Origin: Limnephilus marmoratus
Taxonomy: Eukaryota; Arthropoda; Insecta; Trichoptera; Limnephilidae
Length of the DNA stretch: 64,000 nt
NCBI GenBank assembly: GCA_917880885.1
Contig: OU862913.1
Coordinates: 43,681,460-43,745,459, forward strand
Reading direction: 5' to 3'
Under the pieces are notes generated by a model. That model ran no database searches and had not been told where the DNA came from. It was given only the letters and a program-made list of their open reading frames with translations. Positions 12,090-23,070 of the stretch are shown one piece after another; the stretch's first letter is position 1, and every line of letters begins with the position of its first letter. A program made the position numbers and the translations under genes.

Positions 12090-12565
12090 GGGAAATAGAG
12101 TAACAAACATTAGAAAGTAAAAGCAAATCCAAATACGTTCCTACGACAGCGTACAACACAAGAAGAGCATCTAGAGCTCCTGGCAAGCCACAGGCAGTCC
12201 CGAGGAGAGACAGTGAGCAGTGCGATGGGAAGGTGGTCGTTCAAACCCTTCACATCGTCCCCGGCAGCACAGTGCCAGTGGCAGGACGTGACCCTTGTGA
12301 ACACGGTGGGATAGTGGAGAAGAGACTTCTGAAGAACCCAGGGGACTGAGTAACTTACTCCAGCCGACCGGACCACAAGAGAACTGGAGATCAGAGTCGA
12401 AAGGACCCCCCCCCCCTCTAAACAGTGGACAGTGCACTGGTGCAGGAAACTAAGCGCTTACTAAAGACATAAAACAAGGACACCACCTGTGCCAGGCAAG
12501 GACAAGGGGCTATTCCACCCCCTTATGGGAAGGGAGTAACAATACAGACGAAGAAGCATTGGAGG
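12090..12565. other. GC-richer unidentified segment
   Basis: Composition differs clearly from the surroundings and there is a C run at 12406-12416. ORFs of about 88 codons on the minus strand have no motif I recognise. It could be part of an unrecognised retroelement. Confidence 0.3.
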
Positions 12566-12566
12566 T

Positions 12567-12790
12567 TGCCCACCACTTTCCCACGGCGTTCTAAGGAAAC
12601 AGATGGTTTCCTCCTTCACCGTACTCGTCAGGACTCTAATTTTTTATTTATAAAGAAGCTACTTTTTTATTTAAAATGACTCTAGACCCCCAATGTCCGG
12701 GCATACATTGTTAGCAGGCAGTATGCGAGTGCGTACATGTTGTTAGTTATTTATTTCACAGTATCACGTCTCATCTCCGACACCTGATGT
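12567..12790 (+). repeat. CCCACCACTTTCCC repeat, copy 2
   Basis: Partner of 11208-11345. It continues to a TAATAAAAGTTTGTTAAT segment and an A run at 12826-12841, which may be the tail of a retroelement running on the plus strand. Confidence 0.45.
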
Positions 12791-12879
12791 AGCTGTAATA
12801 AAAGTTTGTTAATATGCAGAATAGAAAAAAAAAAAAAAAATTACATAATTTGATGAGATTGTTTAACTTAACCAAAGCA

Positions 12880-13110
12880 GCTGAGCTACAGTCACCCGGC
12901 AGTCCCGCCGAGGATAAGCGGAGCCATCAGTCCAGTCGCAAGCGAGACTCGGTGTCCGCGCCCCTAAGCTGGCTCCCCGGTAGGCACTCGAAGAAAGTGT
13001 TAGGATTAACGGCCCTCGCTACTAAAATGTTTCCAGCTCGAATTCGAATATCGAACTCGCGGATAGTGCAGCTGGCCGGTGCGTTCCATTCAAAACCAAG
13101 ACACTCACAG
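12880..13110. other. GC-rich unidentified island
   Basis: About 230 bp of distinctly GC-rich sequence (CAGTCCCGCCGAGG, CGGTGTCCGCGCCCC, GCTCGAATTCGAATATCG). Overlapping ORFs of 63 codons (minus) and 125 codons (plus) have no recognised domain. Could be the edge of a retroelement or a promoter-like island. Confidence 0.3.
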
Positions 13111-13366
13111 CAAAACAAATTATTATTAATTAAAGATATTATGATTATGAAAATTATGTTAAGATATATTTTAAAACGTAATGCAATATAACGATAGCTT
13201 GATTCATGGAGGAGGTTCTCAGTAACTTAAAACATTTAATATAACTTTTTGTTTGTAATTTTTTTTGATAAATGCATAGATGAAAAAGGTACACATAGTA
13301 AAAGGTACATATAGTAATACATAAATAAAGAGTGACAAAAGGCTTGACCTTTGTTCCAGCCTGACG

Positions 13367-13757
13367 ACCTCCGTAGTCCAGTGGCTAAGACTCTTGACTC
13401 ACATTCCGGAAGTCGCGGGTTCGAACCCGGCATGCGCAAATAAATTTTATTTGATTAATTTGTGTTATTTCACAATTAATTCATTTAAAATAATATATAG
13501 TATATTTGCGGCATGTTCCAGAGTGGAAGATACAATCAGTATCGCCCTGGTGTAAGACCACCATTCAGAATTGAAACGTTGCTTGAAAATGGCTTTAGCC
13601 GTGTTTAGTGACCAGATCTGAATAGCCAGGTACTTCCCAACCTTCCTCTTCCCCACCTCCTTCCCCTCCCCACTACCTTCAGCCTCACAACATATAGTCT
13701 CACTGGCTCCTGACGGGAGCAGTTGAGATTCTTGTGCGGTATTCACTGTAAAAAAAA
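13367..13757 (+). mobile_element. SINE family A, full length
   Basis: The head shows TAGTCCAGTGGCTAAGAC (A-box-like) and GCGGGTTCGAACCCGG (B box), with a CTCACAT anticodon-like loop. The body runs through GATCAGATC-like and CCCACTACCTTC blocks to GCGGTATTCACTGTAAAAAAAA. A possible 6-bp target duplication AGCCTG flanks it (13359 and 13757). The body is duplicated downstream (13778-14034). Confidence 0.8.
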
Positions 13758-13777
13758 GCCTGGAAGATACTCTCTTT

Positions 13778-14034
13778 CCAGAGTGGAAGATACTCTCAGT
13801 ATTGCCCTGGTGTAAGACCATCATTCAGTATTGAAACGTTGCTTGAAATGGCTTTAGCCGTGTTTGGTGACCAGATCTGAATAGCCAGTACTTCCCCACC
13901 TTCCTCTTCCCCATCTCCTTCCCCTCCCCACTACCTTCAGCCTCACAACATACCCCGATTGGGGATGCCATAGTCCCACTGGCTCCAGACGGGAGCAGTT
14001 GGGACTCTTGTGCGGTATTCATGTAAAAAAAAGC
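13778..14034 (+). repeat. Tandem duplicate of SINE A body
   Basis: Repeats 13510-13757 at a spacing of about 270 bp, including the GCCTGG that follows the A tail. The shared 3' flank means tandem duplication, not a second insertion. Confidence 0.65.
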
Positions 14035-14074
14035 CTGGTTTCGCAGTGCGGCGGGCACTGTTAATACTAAATTG

Positions 14075-14335
14075 TCTAGATTGATTTGAGGTTACGGGTT
14101 CAAAAGCCGGCGAGGACAAAACAAATTTAATTTAATTTTTGTGAGTATATCATATTGTAGAATTAAATAGGTACACACAATGAATCTGTACCTCATTCCA
14201 AAGTGGAAGATACATTCAGTATCGCCCTGGTGAGAGACCATAATTCAGAATTGAAAGTTGCCTGAGAACGGCGTAGATATGTTTAGTGACTAGATCTGAA
14301 TAACCAGGAACTTTCCAACCCCCCTCTTCCCTATC
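14075..14335 (+). repeat. SINE A, 3'-truncated and diverged
   Basis: Starts with a degenerate head (TACGGGTTCAAAAGCCGG) and continues through the AGTGGAAGATACATTCAGTA block to CCTCTTCCCTATCTC, where it stops short of the usual 3' end. Confidence 0.55.
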
Positions 14336-14369
14336 TCTAAAAATGTGGACTACATACATTAGGAATATT

Positions 14370-15163
14370 TATTTATTTATTGACGTCCTATTGGGCTTTT
14401 ACGTATCAAATATAAATTTAATTTATAACAACAGTATAACATAAATAAAAAAGATTACAAAACATACAAATAAAGCATAAACTCAATGTAAAAAATAGGA
14501 ATACATCTAATGCTAATTCCACATGGATGACTTTAGAGAACTCGTAGGTATAACAATTCATATACCTACGAGCAACAAAAACTTTAAAAATAATCAAAAC
14601 ACATTAATTTTTAATTTTTACTTAATTACTCATTGTATGCCTTTGGAATAAGAACAATAAAAAAACAATAAACAAAAGAAAATCGAAATAAAATAAAATG
14701 ATTTCTCATTCATTATTTACATATAAAAAGTGGTGGACTAATTTGGATGGGTTAAAATGTATCAAAATTTAAATTAAAAAGTCAGATAGTTCATTGCCCA
14801 ACCTGTGTATTCTTTCCATCTCAGAATTCGAAGCGAAGTTATTGTTGTTTAATAAAATATTTCGTCTAGTATACTTTGGAGGTATATGTAAGGATAACAA
14901 GTTTATAGCGTCAGGGTTGTCCAACCTTGAATGAACAGTTTTATACGATAAAAGGAGATCAAATATTTTTCGCCTTTCAGGTAATTTCGATAAGTTAAAT
15001 TTACTGCGTAAATTGACATAATTGATTTCAACAATAGAAATACCAATTTTGAAATTAATAAAACGTAAAAAATTATTTTGAATTTTTTCAATTTGTAAAC
15101 AATGAGAGTTGAAATGAGGACACCAAATGCTTGAATTGTATTCAACCTGACTCCTAACCAAAG
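14370..15163 (-). pseudogene. Jockey/CR1-like LINE, 5'-truncated 3' end
   Basis: The minus strand encodes about 130 residues of the region downstream of the reverse transcriptase core: VRSQVEYNSSIWCPHF, then IEKIQNNFLRFI, then FDLLLSYKTVHSRLDNP. This pattern is typical of the thumb/C-terminal region of Jockey/CR1-group LINEs. A ~400-bp 3' UTR follows, ending in GGACGTCAATAAATAAATAA, which fits an (AAAT)n tail. The catalytic core is absent. Confidence 0.8.
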
Positions 15164-15299
15164 GCAGATTTTATGCTAGATAATAATCTAGCATACAAAC
15201 TTTCCCAGTTTTGTTAACTAATTATAATTAATGTTATTTAAAATAAATCACACACACATACATAGGTACCTTATAATAGATGGATGTGGGATGTGGTTG

Positions 15300-16205
15300 T
15301 GCTGGATCCATTATTAGACCAATTATTTTAGTTCAAAAACTAATTCTGAGAATTATATTTAAATGTCAACCTACCCACCCGTCAAATTTAATGAACTCTT
15401 TGCAAAAATCAGAGTCTTAGATATTCGACAGCTATTTACTAAGATAAGCATATGTTATATATGCCAAAATAATCTACTGGTGGCCCCACAACATCAAGCA
15501 CACACACGCTTCTTAGCAAACCTGGGTTGCGTGGTCCCTAAAACTCAAACTTCTTTCGCTCAACGACAACTCTGGTATATCGCTCCTAAAATGTATAATG
15601 CTTTGAGTGTCGATATAAAGTCACATAATTCTAAATCTCTCTTTAAATCCCGTATCAATCATTGGATATTTGAAAAGGGAAGAGATTTCTTCAAACAATA
15701 CATGAGAGCTTAATATTACAATAAAAAAACAAATAATATTAATATTAATTAAAAAATATTACAAATTTAATTAATCAATTACTTTAACTTAGTATTGCAT
15801 TTAAAAAAAATCAAACAAAAAATTACTTTCTCTAACACTCTTTCCATTTTCTTTCATAGAACGAATATCAAAAATGACTACAAACATGTACACTCGTGCA
15901 GAAGATTACTTACCAAATTTTATTTCTATTTTTATTTCAAGAAGAATAATGCTCACCAATGTTTATTTCAATCTTCTTTATTTCTTAGATAACTTGCAAT
16001 TCTTATATTTTTATCTGTTTTTAGTTTTATTTATCCCTAAATATGTTATTTTTTTCTTTTCTCTTCTTATATTTTATTATCTGTTTATATAAAATTATAT
16101 TACATGTATGACTACCACAACATGGGCAATAGCCTAGTATGGTAGTCAAAAATGGCCAAAAATGTAACATTTAATCATTTATGAAATAATAAAAAAAATA
16201 TATAT
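15300..16205 (+). pseudogene. Jockey/CR1-like LINE, 3' end
   Basis: Plus-strand ORF of 116 residues at 15363-15713 (FNELFAKIRVLDIRQLFTKI, then PKTQTSFAQRQLWYIAPK, then KSRINHWIFEKG, ending in a stop) matches the same C-terminal region as the fragment at 59690-60165, which has KRIGVLDIRQLYAKN. Upstream, ILVQKLILRIIFK-like codons occur in another frame, so it is frameshifted. The 3' UTR holds an ACATGGGCAATAGCC block and ends in an A-rich tail near 16200. Head-to-head with the LINE at 14370-15163. Confidence 0.75.
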
Positions 16206-16352
16206 TACTCTTTACAACTTTCTTTACTGCGGTTGAAGCGATGAACTTTCCTTTTCTAGAGTACGGATATTTACTTTTTTTTTATTGGCCATTTCCATAC
16301 TTTTATATTTTAAAAATATCAAATTGTTTATTACCTAGAAACCCGAAAAAAT

Positions 16353-16553
16353 GTGAACAATAAATTAATTTTTTATAATACTATTTTTCACACTACGCAG
16401 CTTCGACGGAAACTCACAGATGAATATACTCGCATAAAAAAGGCGCCATACTATTATAGCCCCTACGCCCAACGCATAGAGTGTAATATTGTTGAAAGCG
16501 TCGCATGGAAGTATGATAATTACGCGGAATTTCGAACTTTGAAAAAAGATTGA
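16353..16553 (+). other. Unrecognised tyrosine-rich 66-codon ORF
   Basis: Reads QLRRKLTDEYTRIKKAPYYY, then SPYAQRIECNIVESVAWKYD. A pyrimidine-rich stretch and an acceptor-like CGCAG precede CTTCGACGG at about 16402. I do not recognise it; it may be a stray exon or chance. Confidence 0.15.
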
Positions 16554-16954
16554 GACGACGGACCGTAAGGAGCGTCCATTCACGGCCACCTCTTAGAGCC
16601 GAATGAGTAGAAGAATTCTTAGATGTTCATTATATAGTTTTTAATGAAAATAAATAGATAATAAAAACATATATCTCGACAGAAAAATGTATTTATGATA
16701 GCTTAGCGTGGCTACATTATCGATATTTTGACGATTAATAACTTAGATTGTCGTTTGAATCTGAGAATTCATGATACATACAACGGTTGAGATCGCTAGT
16801 AAGGAAGGCCCTTAAGGGCAGAAAAACCTGAAGACACTAGGGATAAAAGAGAGCATCGGGTCACCGGAGGCAGGGCGGAAGGGCACCGGTCCGCTACGGT
16901 TGGTCTTCGACGAAGAAGCAGTAAAATTCTGGCCTCTTGCACTAACTAACTAAC

Positions 16955-17825
16955 TAACTAACCATTGCGCTGTTTCCCCGCAGGAATAGGCAGAGAGGAC
17001 GGACCGCCAAACAACTCGGTCTTGGCACACACTCTTTGCCTCACTCACATTCATACATCGTCTTATACCTACTCTTCTATTAATCTTTTGACATGGCCCG
17101 ATTAAAGTATCTGATTCACTTGATCGTGCCATGTCTTCCTCGGGCGTCCCCGACTTCTTCTACCATCCACATTTGCGTCATATATTCTTTTTATACTACT
17201 TTTTTCAAGCCCTCTGAGGGTCCCTTTCTTATTCTAACTTATTATGCTTACATCAGCGTTACATTCTTTGCACATATCCACATTTCTTACAGGATCATAC
17301 ACGGTTTTACTACACATACACCTCAGGGATCTCATTTCAACAGCTTTCAGTTTACTTTCATCCTTCCTCTGCCAGTTCCATGTATCACTACCATACATCA
17401 GGGTAGGTACCAGGACTCCATTGTGGACTGCTAGCTTCGCTTTTTTTGACAGTTTTTTATTAGCGCCAACGGCATTCAGTCCTCCATTAATGGAGTTACC
17501 GGTATTTACCCTTCTTTCCATATCTCTATCAGCCTTCCCATTTCTCATAAACATACTACCCAGATACACAAACTCATCCACCTGCTCCAAGTTTTCATCA
17601 TTCACAACTATATCGCACTTGAAGTGAAATATCATAAAACTGGGCTATATAAATACTACGTTATTATTATTATTATCGCACACTGTTTTAGTACTCTCTA
17701 TTTCAAACGCCATGACTTTAGACTTACTTACATTCATCATTAACTCATTCTTCATACATACTTCGTTCATCCTAGACACTAGAGACTGTAAATCTTCCAT
17801 AGTGTCTAATAATCATTTAAAATAT
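16955..17825 (-). pseudogene. RTE-type LINE (TTAG-tailed), 3' half
   Basis: Minus strand: MNEVCMKNELMMNVSKSKV-like, IVVNDENLEQVDEFVYLGSM, ADRDMERRVN, KLAVHNGVLVPTLMYGSDTW, MRSLRCMCSKT. These are the post-YADD blocks of an RTE-type reverse transcriptase. The reading frame is broken. A ~60-bp insertion bounded by GTGCGAT direct repeats lies at about 17625-17685. The 3' UTR includes TGCCTATTCCTGCGGGGAAA and ends in a (TTAG)n tail at 16945-16965. A sibling copy is at 46685-47545. Confidence 0.8.
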
Positions 17826-17942
17826 TAAAAGATTCCAGTATCATTCCTAGAAGAAAACAAATAAAAACAAAGAAATTCATAAGATTTTAGCTGTTATTCG
17901 GACGATAGAATCAGAGCAAAACAATTAAAATAACAATTAAAG

Positions 17943-18485
17943 TTCATCATCATCACTATTGGCTCTACAACCCCTGGTGGGTCTTGGCCTCCTCAAGAGT
18001 CGTCCTCCACTCATCTCGGTTTTGTGCCAGCTCTCTTCAGTTTAGAAGCTCCAAGATAGATATGTCTTTGAGGACGTTGTCGCTCCGTCTTAGTCTTGGT
18101 CTTCCCAGGCTCCTTCTCCCTATTGGTCTTGAGTTCAGCAGGGACTTAGGTGCTTGATGCTCGGTCATTCTCTCCATATGACCCAGCCACCGAAGTCTTC
18201 CCAGTTTTATAAATTTCGCGACGTTTAAACAAAGTATAGAGCTCATTGTTATAACGTCTGCGTGAAAATCCATTTTCTAGAACCGGTCCGAAGATGCGCC
18301 TCAAATTTTTTTATTTCAAAAACGTCCAGTACTCTTAGTTAGTACCCAAGTCTCAGCTGCATACGTACCTAAGTACTGGTCTGATAAGTGTTTTGTACAC
18401 TAATATCTTCGTGTTTCTGGACAGCAGTCTGGACTTTAATTGGTTCTGTAGGCGGAAATAACAGCGATTTGCGTTCACTATTTAT
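17943..18485 (-). pseudogene. RTE-type LINE, C-terminal remnant, second copy
   Basis: Closely matches 11441-12015 (LNVAKFIKLGRLRWLGHMER, then GRPRLRRSDNVLKDISILEL) with frameshifts, including one in a T run near 18305. It has the same (ATG)n-type 3' end at 17943-17955. The 60-bp satellite begins just beyond its 5' boundary. Confidence 0.8.
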
Positions 18486-18540
18486 TTAATGAAAGTTACG
18501 AGAAATTAAAGCGTACGAATTAAAACATTTCTATTTCACG

Positions 18541-19864
18541 AGGATACTAGTCTTTGCAGGAGCAGCACACTTTAGCTGAACAGACAGACAGACGCTGCGG
18601 AGAATACTAGTCTTTGCAGGAGCAGCACACTTTAACTGAACAGACAGACAGACGCTGCGGAGGATACTAGTCTTTGCAGGAGCAGCACACTTTAGCTGAA
18701 CAGACAGACAGACGCTGCGGAGGATACTAGTCTTTGCAGGAGCAGCACACTTTAACTGAACAGACAGACAGACGCTGCGGAGGATACTAGTCTTTGCAGG
18801 AGCAGCACACTTTAACTGAACAGACAGACAGACGCTGCGGAGGATACTAGTCTTTGCAGGAGCAGCACACTTTAGCTGAACAGACAGACAGACGCTGCGG
18901 AGGATACTAGTCTTTGCAGGAGCAGCACACTTTAACTGAACAGACAGACAGACGCTGCGGAGGATACTAGTCTTTGCAGGAGCAGCACACTTTAACTGAA
19001 CAGACAGACAGACGCTGCGGAGGATACTAGTCTTTGCAGGAGCAGCACACTTTAACTGAACAGACAGACAGACGCTGCGGAGGATACTAGTCTTTGCAGG
19101 AGCAGCACACTTTAACTGAACAGACAGACAGACGCTGCGGAGGATACTAGTCTTTGCAGGAGCAGCACACTTTAACTGAACAGACAGACAGACGCTGCGG
19201 AGGATACTAGTCTTTGCAGGAGCAGCACACTTTAACTGAACAGACAGACAGACGCTGCGGAGGATACTAGTCTTTGCAGGAGCAGCACACTTTAACTGAA
19301 CAGACAGACAGACGCTGCGGAGGATACTAGTCTTTGCAGGAGCAGCACACTTTAACTGAACAGACAGACAGACGCTGCGGAGGATACTAGTCTTTGCAGG
19401 AGCAGCATACTTTAGCTGAACAGACAGACAGACGCTGCGGAGGATACTAGTCTTTGCAGGAGCAGCACACTTTAACTGAACAGACAGACAGACGCTGCGG
19501 AGGATACTAGTCTTTGCAGGAGCAGCACACTTTAGCTGAACAGACAGACAGACGCTGCGGAGGATACTAGTCTTTGCAGGAGCAGCACACTTTAACTGAA
19601 CAGACAGACAGACGCTGCGGAGGATACTAGTCTTTGCAGGAGCAGCACACTTTAACTGAACAGACAGACAGACGCTGCGGAGGATACTAGTCTTTGCAGG
19701 AGCAGCACACTTTAACTGAACAGACAGACAGACGCTGCGGAGGATACTAGTCTTTGCAGGAGCAGCACACTTTAGCTGAACAGACAGACAGACGCTGCGG
19801 AGGATACTAGTCTTTGCAGGAGCAGCACACTTTAGCTGAACAGACAGACAGACGCTGCGGAGGA
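18541..19864. repeat. 60-bp tandem satellite, 22 copies
   Basis: The unit includes AGGATACTAGTCTTTGCAGG, AGCAGCACACTTTA and ACAGACAGACAGACGCTGCG. Copies are almost identical: an A/G difference (TTTAACTG vs TTTAGCTG; G in copies 1, 3, 6, 15, 17, 21, 22), AGAATAC in copy 2 and CATAC in copy 15. Because 60 is a multiple of 3, one minus-strand frame stays open for 446 codons with a 20-residue repeat. Such homogeneity implies recent expansion or strong homogenisation. Confidence 0.95.
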
Positions 19865-20112
19865 CTTTCAATTATAAAATGTAAAGATAATAATTAAAAT
19901 AAGCAAATAATGCATTTAATACTAAATACTCCAAAAATCTAAATTTCCCTTATGAAACGATTCCTTTGGCGCCATTTTAATATTTTTTTAATGTATTTCA
20001 GTATGTATCATTTGCGTCAGTTTGGATTCAATCAAATTAGGCGTGAATTATGAATTACTTAGTACACCCAAACTAAGAACCTAATAACCTATTTTGTTGT
20101 TGTTTTTTTTTT

Positions 20113-20455
20113 AAGCGAAAACTTCTTTAGCACCGTTGTGATTTGAAACTATACTATACTATACTTTAGTTTTTTGAAGGTTTCACTTCTACCGCGTGTG
20201 AACTATACACTTGTACTTTTGAAGTGAAAACTTTTTTAGCACCGTTGTGATTTGAAACTCGGTGAAACGATAAAAGTGACACTAAAAAGTGACACACATA
20301 CTTCTTAGTAAAGGATTTAGCCTGCGACAGAATGAAATTTATTATAGAATAATCGGTCTCCTCTTTGTGCGGTGCTTCATAGCCTCCCCACTCTTGTCTA
20401 CTTTAGTCTTCTGAAGGTTTCACTTCTACCGCGTGTGAACTGCACACTTTTTTAA
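20113..20455 (+). repeat. Two adjacent AGTGAAAAC-ended repeats
   Basis: Copy 1 (20113-20212, internally deleted) and copy 2 (20219-20453) both run from AAAACTTNTTTAGCACCG TTGTGATTTGAAAC to GAAGGTTTCACTTCTACC GCGTGTGAAC. They match the reverse of 8955-9500. An ATACT triplication lies in copy 1. Confidence 0.55.
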
Positions 20456-20457
20456 AA

Positions 20458-20677
20458 TGTGAATATCTCACAAGAGTCCCGATTACGTCTGGAGCCAGTG
20501 AGACTGTCGCATCTCCAATTTGGGTATGTTGTGAGGATGAAGGTAAGTGGGGAGGGGAAGAGGAAGTACCAGGCTATTTAGATCTAGTCATCGAATACAT
20601 TTCAAGTGTTATGTGTATTTCAAGTTTCAATTCTGAATGGTGATCAGGGCGATACTGAGAGTATCTTTCACTCTGGA
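20458..20677 (-). repeat. SINE A body fragment
   Basis: Carries the CACAAGAGTCCCGATTACGT, GGAGCCAGTGAGACTG and GGGCGATACTGAGAGTATC blocks with deletions; the tRNA head is missing. Confidence 0.65.
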
Positions 20678-21006
20678 TATGAATAGTTGTTTCTTGTATA
20701 ATTGTTAAAACGAAGTATAATTTCCATAATCTGTGCCTAAAAGTACTACTAAGTAAGCAAATTATAAAAAATGATGTAATGATGATGTTTTATTTGGGAG
20801 AGTTACAATGACACATGACACAGGTAGGTACATTATTCTACATCAACTACAGGACAAATACATTCATATTGGAACTGCGGCTTATAGTTATACTTCAGTG
20901 AATAATTAGTGACATTATAATATTCTTAACAAATACTAGTGAGACTCAAGTACATGGAACATATCAGTGAGGTCAAACAGTTCTACGTAAGTAATTAACA
21001 TAAAAA

Positions 21007-21260
21007 ATACTAGCTAACCCGGCCACGCGTTGCTGTAGATAACGGAACACTGCGCCATCTACGCGATGGATTTATTTGCATACAAATCAAATCGATCGGT
21101 CGCTCCATTTATATATGTTTATGCATGTTTGTGTGTATATATGTATTTCATGTGTGTATATATGCATGTATGCATGCATGTGTGTATGCAAGTATATGTG
21201 TATGTGTGTTTAAATGTGTATAAGTATATATGTGTGTTTGTATAGATATATGGAAAATAA
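21007..21260 (+). repeat. CTAGCTAACCC-type repeat running into TG/ATG microsatellite
   Basis: 21007-21100 matches the CTAGCTGACCC-class repeats (GGCCACGCGTTGCTGTAG). 21105-21250 is a purine-pyrimidine alternating tract rich in TATG, TGTG and GCATGCATG. Confidence 0.55.
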
Positions 21261-21639
21261 AATGTACATGTTTGTATATAGGTACATATTTACATAGTAT
21301 TTATTTTTCATTTTATCTTTCTTATATATTTTTTTATCATATATAAGCATAGTAGGCATAGGCAAAGTGCATATAGGCATTTAATTTCACATTACTTTTT
21401 TTTATCTTTTTATACTTCTTTTTTATCATTATTATTTTTATCATTTATACTATAACATTATTTTTTAAAATATTTTTATACTACTTTTTTTATCTTTTAA
21501 TATATATAGTATATATACTTTGATTCATATCCTTTTTAATAAATATATTTACCTACCTCGGAACAGACTTGGTCTAGTGAGGTGGGTAAAATAAAACCAT
21601 GTAAATAAATGAAAAATGAATAAACGCCCGGGTTGCCGA

Positions 21640-22080
21640 CACTGAACTGATATTATTATGGCGAGTTCCCGTTATGCGTTGCTATGCTACTTAATAAAGA
21701 AATTGTTTTACCTGCGTGTCCTTTCCCATTCGTCAGCCTGCCCTTTCTCTTACGCATTCCTTCCCCTCTCGCGTTTCCAATCCGCCTTCCCTCTCCCCTC
21801 GCCCGCTTCCCCCGTCCCGCGAACCCCCCACCCGAGTTCCCCTCCCTCTTCCGAGTTCCCCCTTCCCCTTCCCGTATTCCATTAATGCAGTCCCGGTACA
21901 TTCCACCTGGATGCTTCTGCTTATTTTTTTAATTAATTCGCCCCCCCCCCCCCCCTCCCCATGTACCCCAATGGTTTTGTTTGTCACCCCCCCCTTTCCA
22001 TTAGATATCAACCTGGGTGCTCCTCTAGATATGTTCGTTTAATTCGCCCACCCCCCCCCCCTCCCCTTCTCAAGACAACA
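21640..22080. repeat. C-rich low-complexity tract in dispersed repeat
   Basis: CCTTCCCC-type pyrimidine tracts and C runs at about 21942-21956 and 22051-22062. The left part (GCGAGTTCCCGTTATGCG, then TTAATAAAGAAATTGTTT) is the reverse of the repeat at 35370-35592. Overlapping ORFs on both strands are compositional artefacts. Confidence 0.6.
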
Positions 22081-22109
22081 TCCTGGGTATTTCATTGTTG
22101 TTCGTTTAA

Positions 22110-22402
22110 CCCGCCTGATGGTAGTGGGGAGGGAAAAGAGATCAAAAAGGAAGGTGGGGATATAGTAGTCTATTAAGATATAATCACCAAACACGGCTTA
22201 AGCCATTTCAAGCAACGATACAATTCTGAAAGATGGTCTTACACCAGGGCGATACTCCACACTGGAACGTGTCGCAAATATACTGTACGTATACCTGCAT
22301 ATTATTTTAATTAATCAAATAAAATGTACTTGCATACCCCGGATTTAGTACCCGTGACCTCTGGATTGCTAGTCAAGATCATTTCCACTCAACTATGGAG
22401 GC
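22110..22402 (-). repeat. SINE A, diverged
   Basis: Body blocks (ACACGGCTTAAGCCATTTCA, then GGTCTTACACCAGGGCGAT) and a degenerate tRNA head at the right (GTACCCGTGACCTC... CAACTATGGAGGC). The 3' end is replaced. Confidence 0.6.
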
Positions 22403-22565
22403 TGTCAAAGATAAAGCATTTAATAAACTAAAATAGTACCTGTGCCGCGGGACAAAGATTAAACTTTTGTCACAAATTGATTGTCGGTGATTAAAACATC
22501 TTGTGGAAAATATTTTGGTTATTATTAAAAAATAATTTAATTGTCGTTTGTAATTTTTGTATTAT

Positions 22566-23070
22566 AGGATTATACAGGGTGTCCGGAAACTCATAGTACA
22601 AGCAAAAAACTATTAAATCATTACATCCCACGTAGAACCAAAAAAAACTTTTGGAGAGAGTCTGCACTTTAAAATCTGTTTCAGGGTACCTAGCATTGTC
22701 GATCGATATAGGTTTTATCGAAAATGTCGGTAACTTGTCATCGCTCCCGAGCACGACTGCAGGCCGCTAACGAACAAATAACAGTTCACGTTAAATAAAG
22801 TAAGAACCCTTAGTCGTTGTGAACTGTTGTTTGTTCGTTAGCGGCCTGCAGTCGTGGTCGGGAGCGATGACAAGTTACCGACATTTTCGATAAAACCTAT
22901 ATCGATCGACCATGCTAGATACCCAGGTCAATTTTTTTATTGAAAAAAAATTTTGAACTTCGGTCTCAATTTCTCGATAAGCAAAAATTTTAAAAAGTTT
23001 TACCACCAAATCGACTCAAAATATAATTATGAGACTTTCCGCTTATGCCACTAGTTTCCCGACACCATGT
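22566..23070. mobile_element. MITE with GTGTCCGGAAACT ends and central foldback
   Basis: Left end ACAGGGTGTCCGGAAACTC, then ATAGTACAAGC; the right end read inward is TACATGGTGTCGGGAAACT, then AGTGGCATAAGC. The centre is a long inverted repeat (22684-22925). Related to 3391-4006. The satellite at 23040-25255 starts at its right terminus. Confidence 0.6.
22684..22925. repeat. Foldback, ~105-bp arms
   Basis: Left arm (CTAGCATTGTCGATCGATAT... AACAGTTCAC) is nearly the reverse complement of the right arm (GTGAACTGTTGTTTGTTC... ATCGATCGACCATGCTAG). The unpaired loop is about 30 nt around 22795-22822. Arm identity is above 90% by eye. Confidence 0.8.

Noticed and set aside
11208..12790. Pair of LTRs around the RTE fragment
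   Set aside because: The direct repeats are diverged, lack TG...CA ends and enclose a LINE plus unrelated DNA; no primer-binding site or gag/pol between them.
18531..19871. 446-codon minus-strand ORF of 20-residue repeats
   Set aside because: It is a translation of a 60-bp satellite; openness is automatic because the unit is a multiple of three and has no stop in that frame. No start context, splice signals or domain.
21656..22042. Proline- and glycine-rich ORFs on both strands
   Set aside because: Products of a C-rich low-complexity tract in a dispersed repeat.
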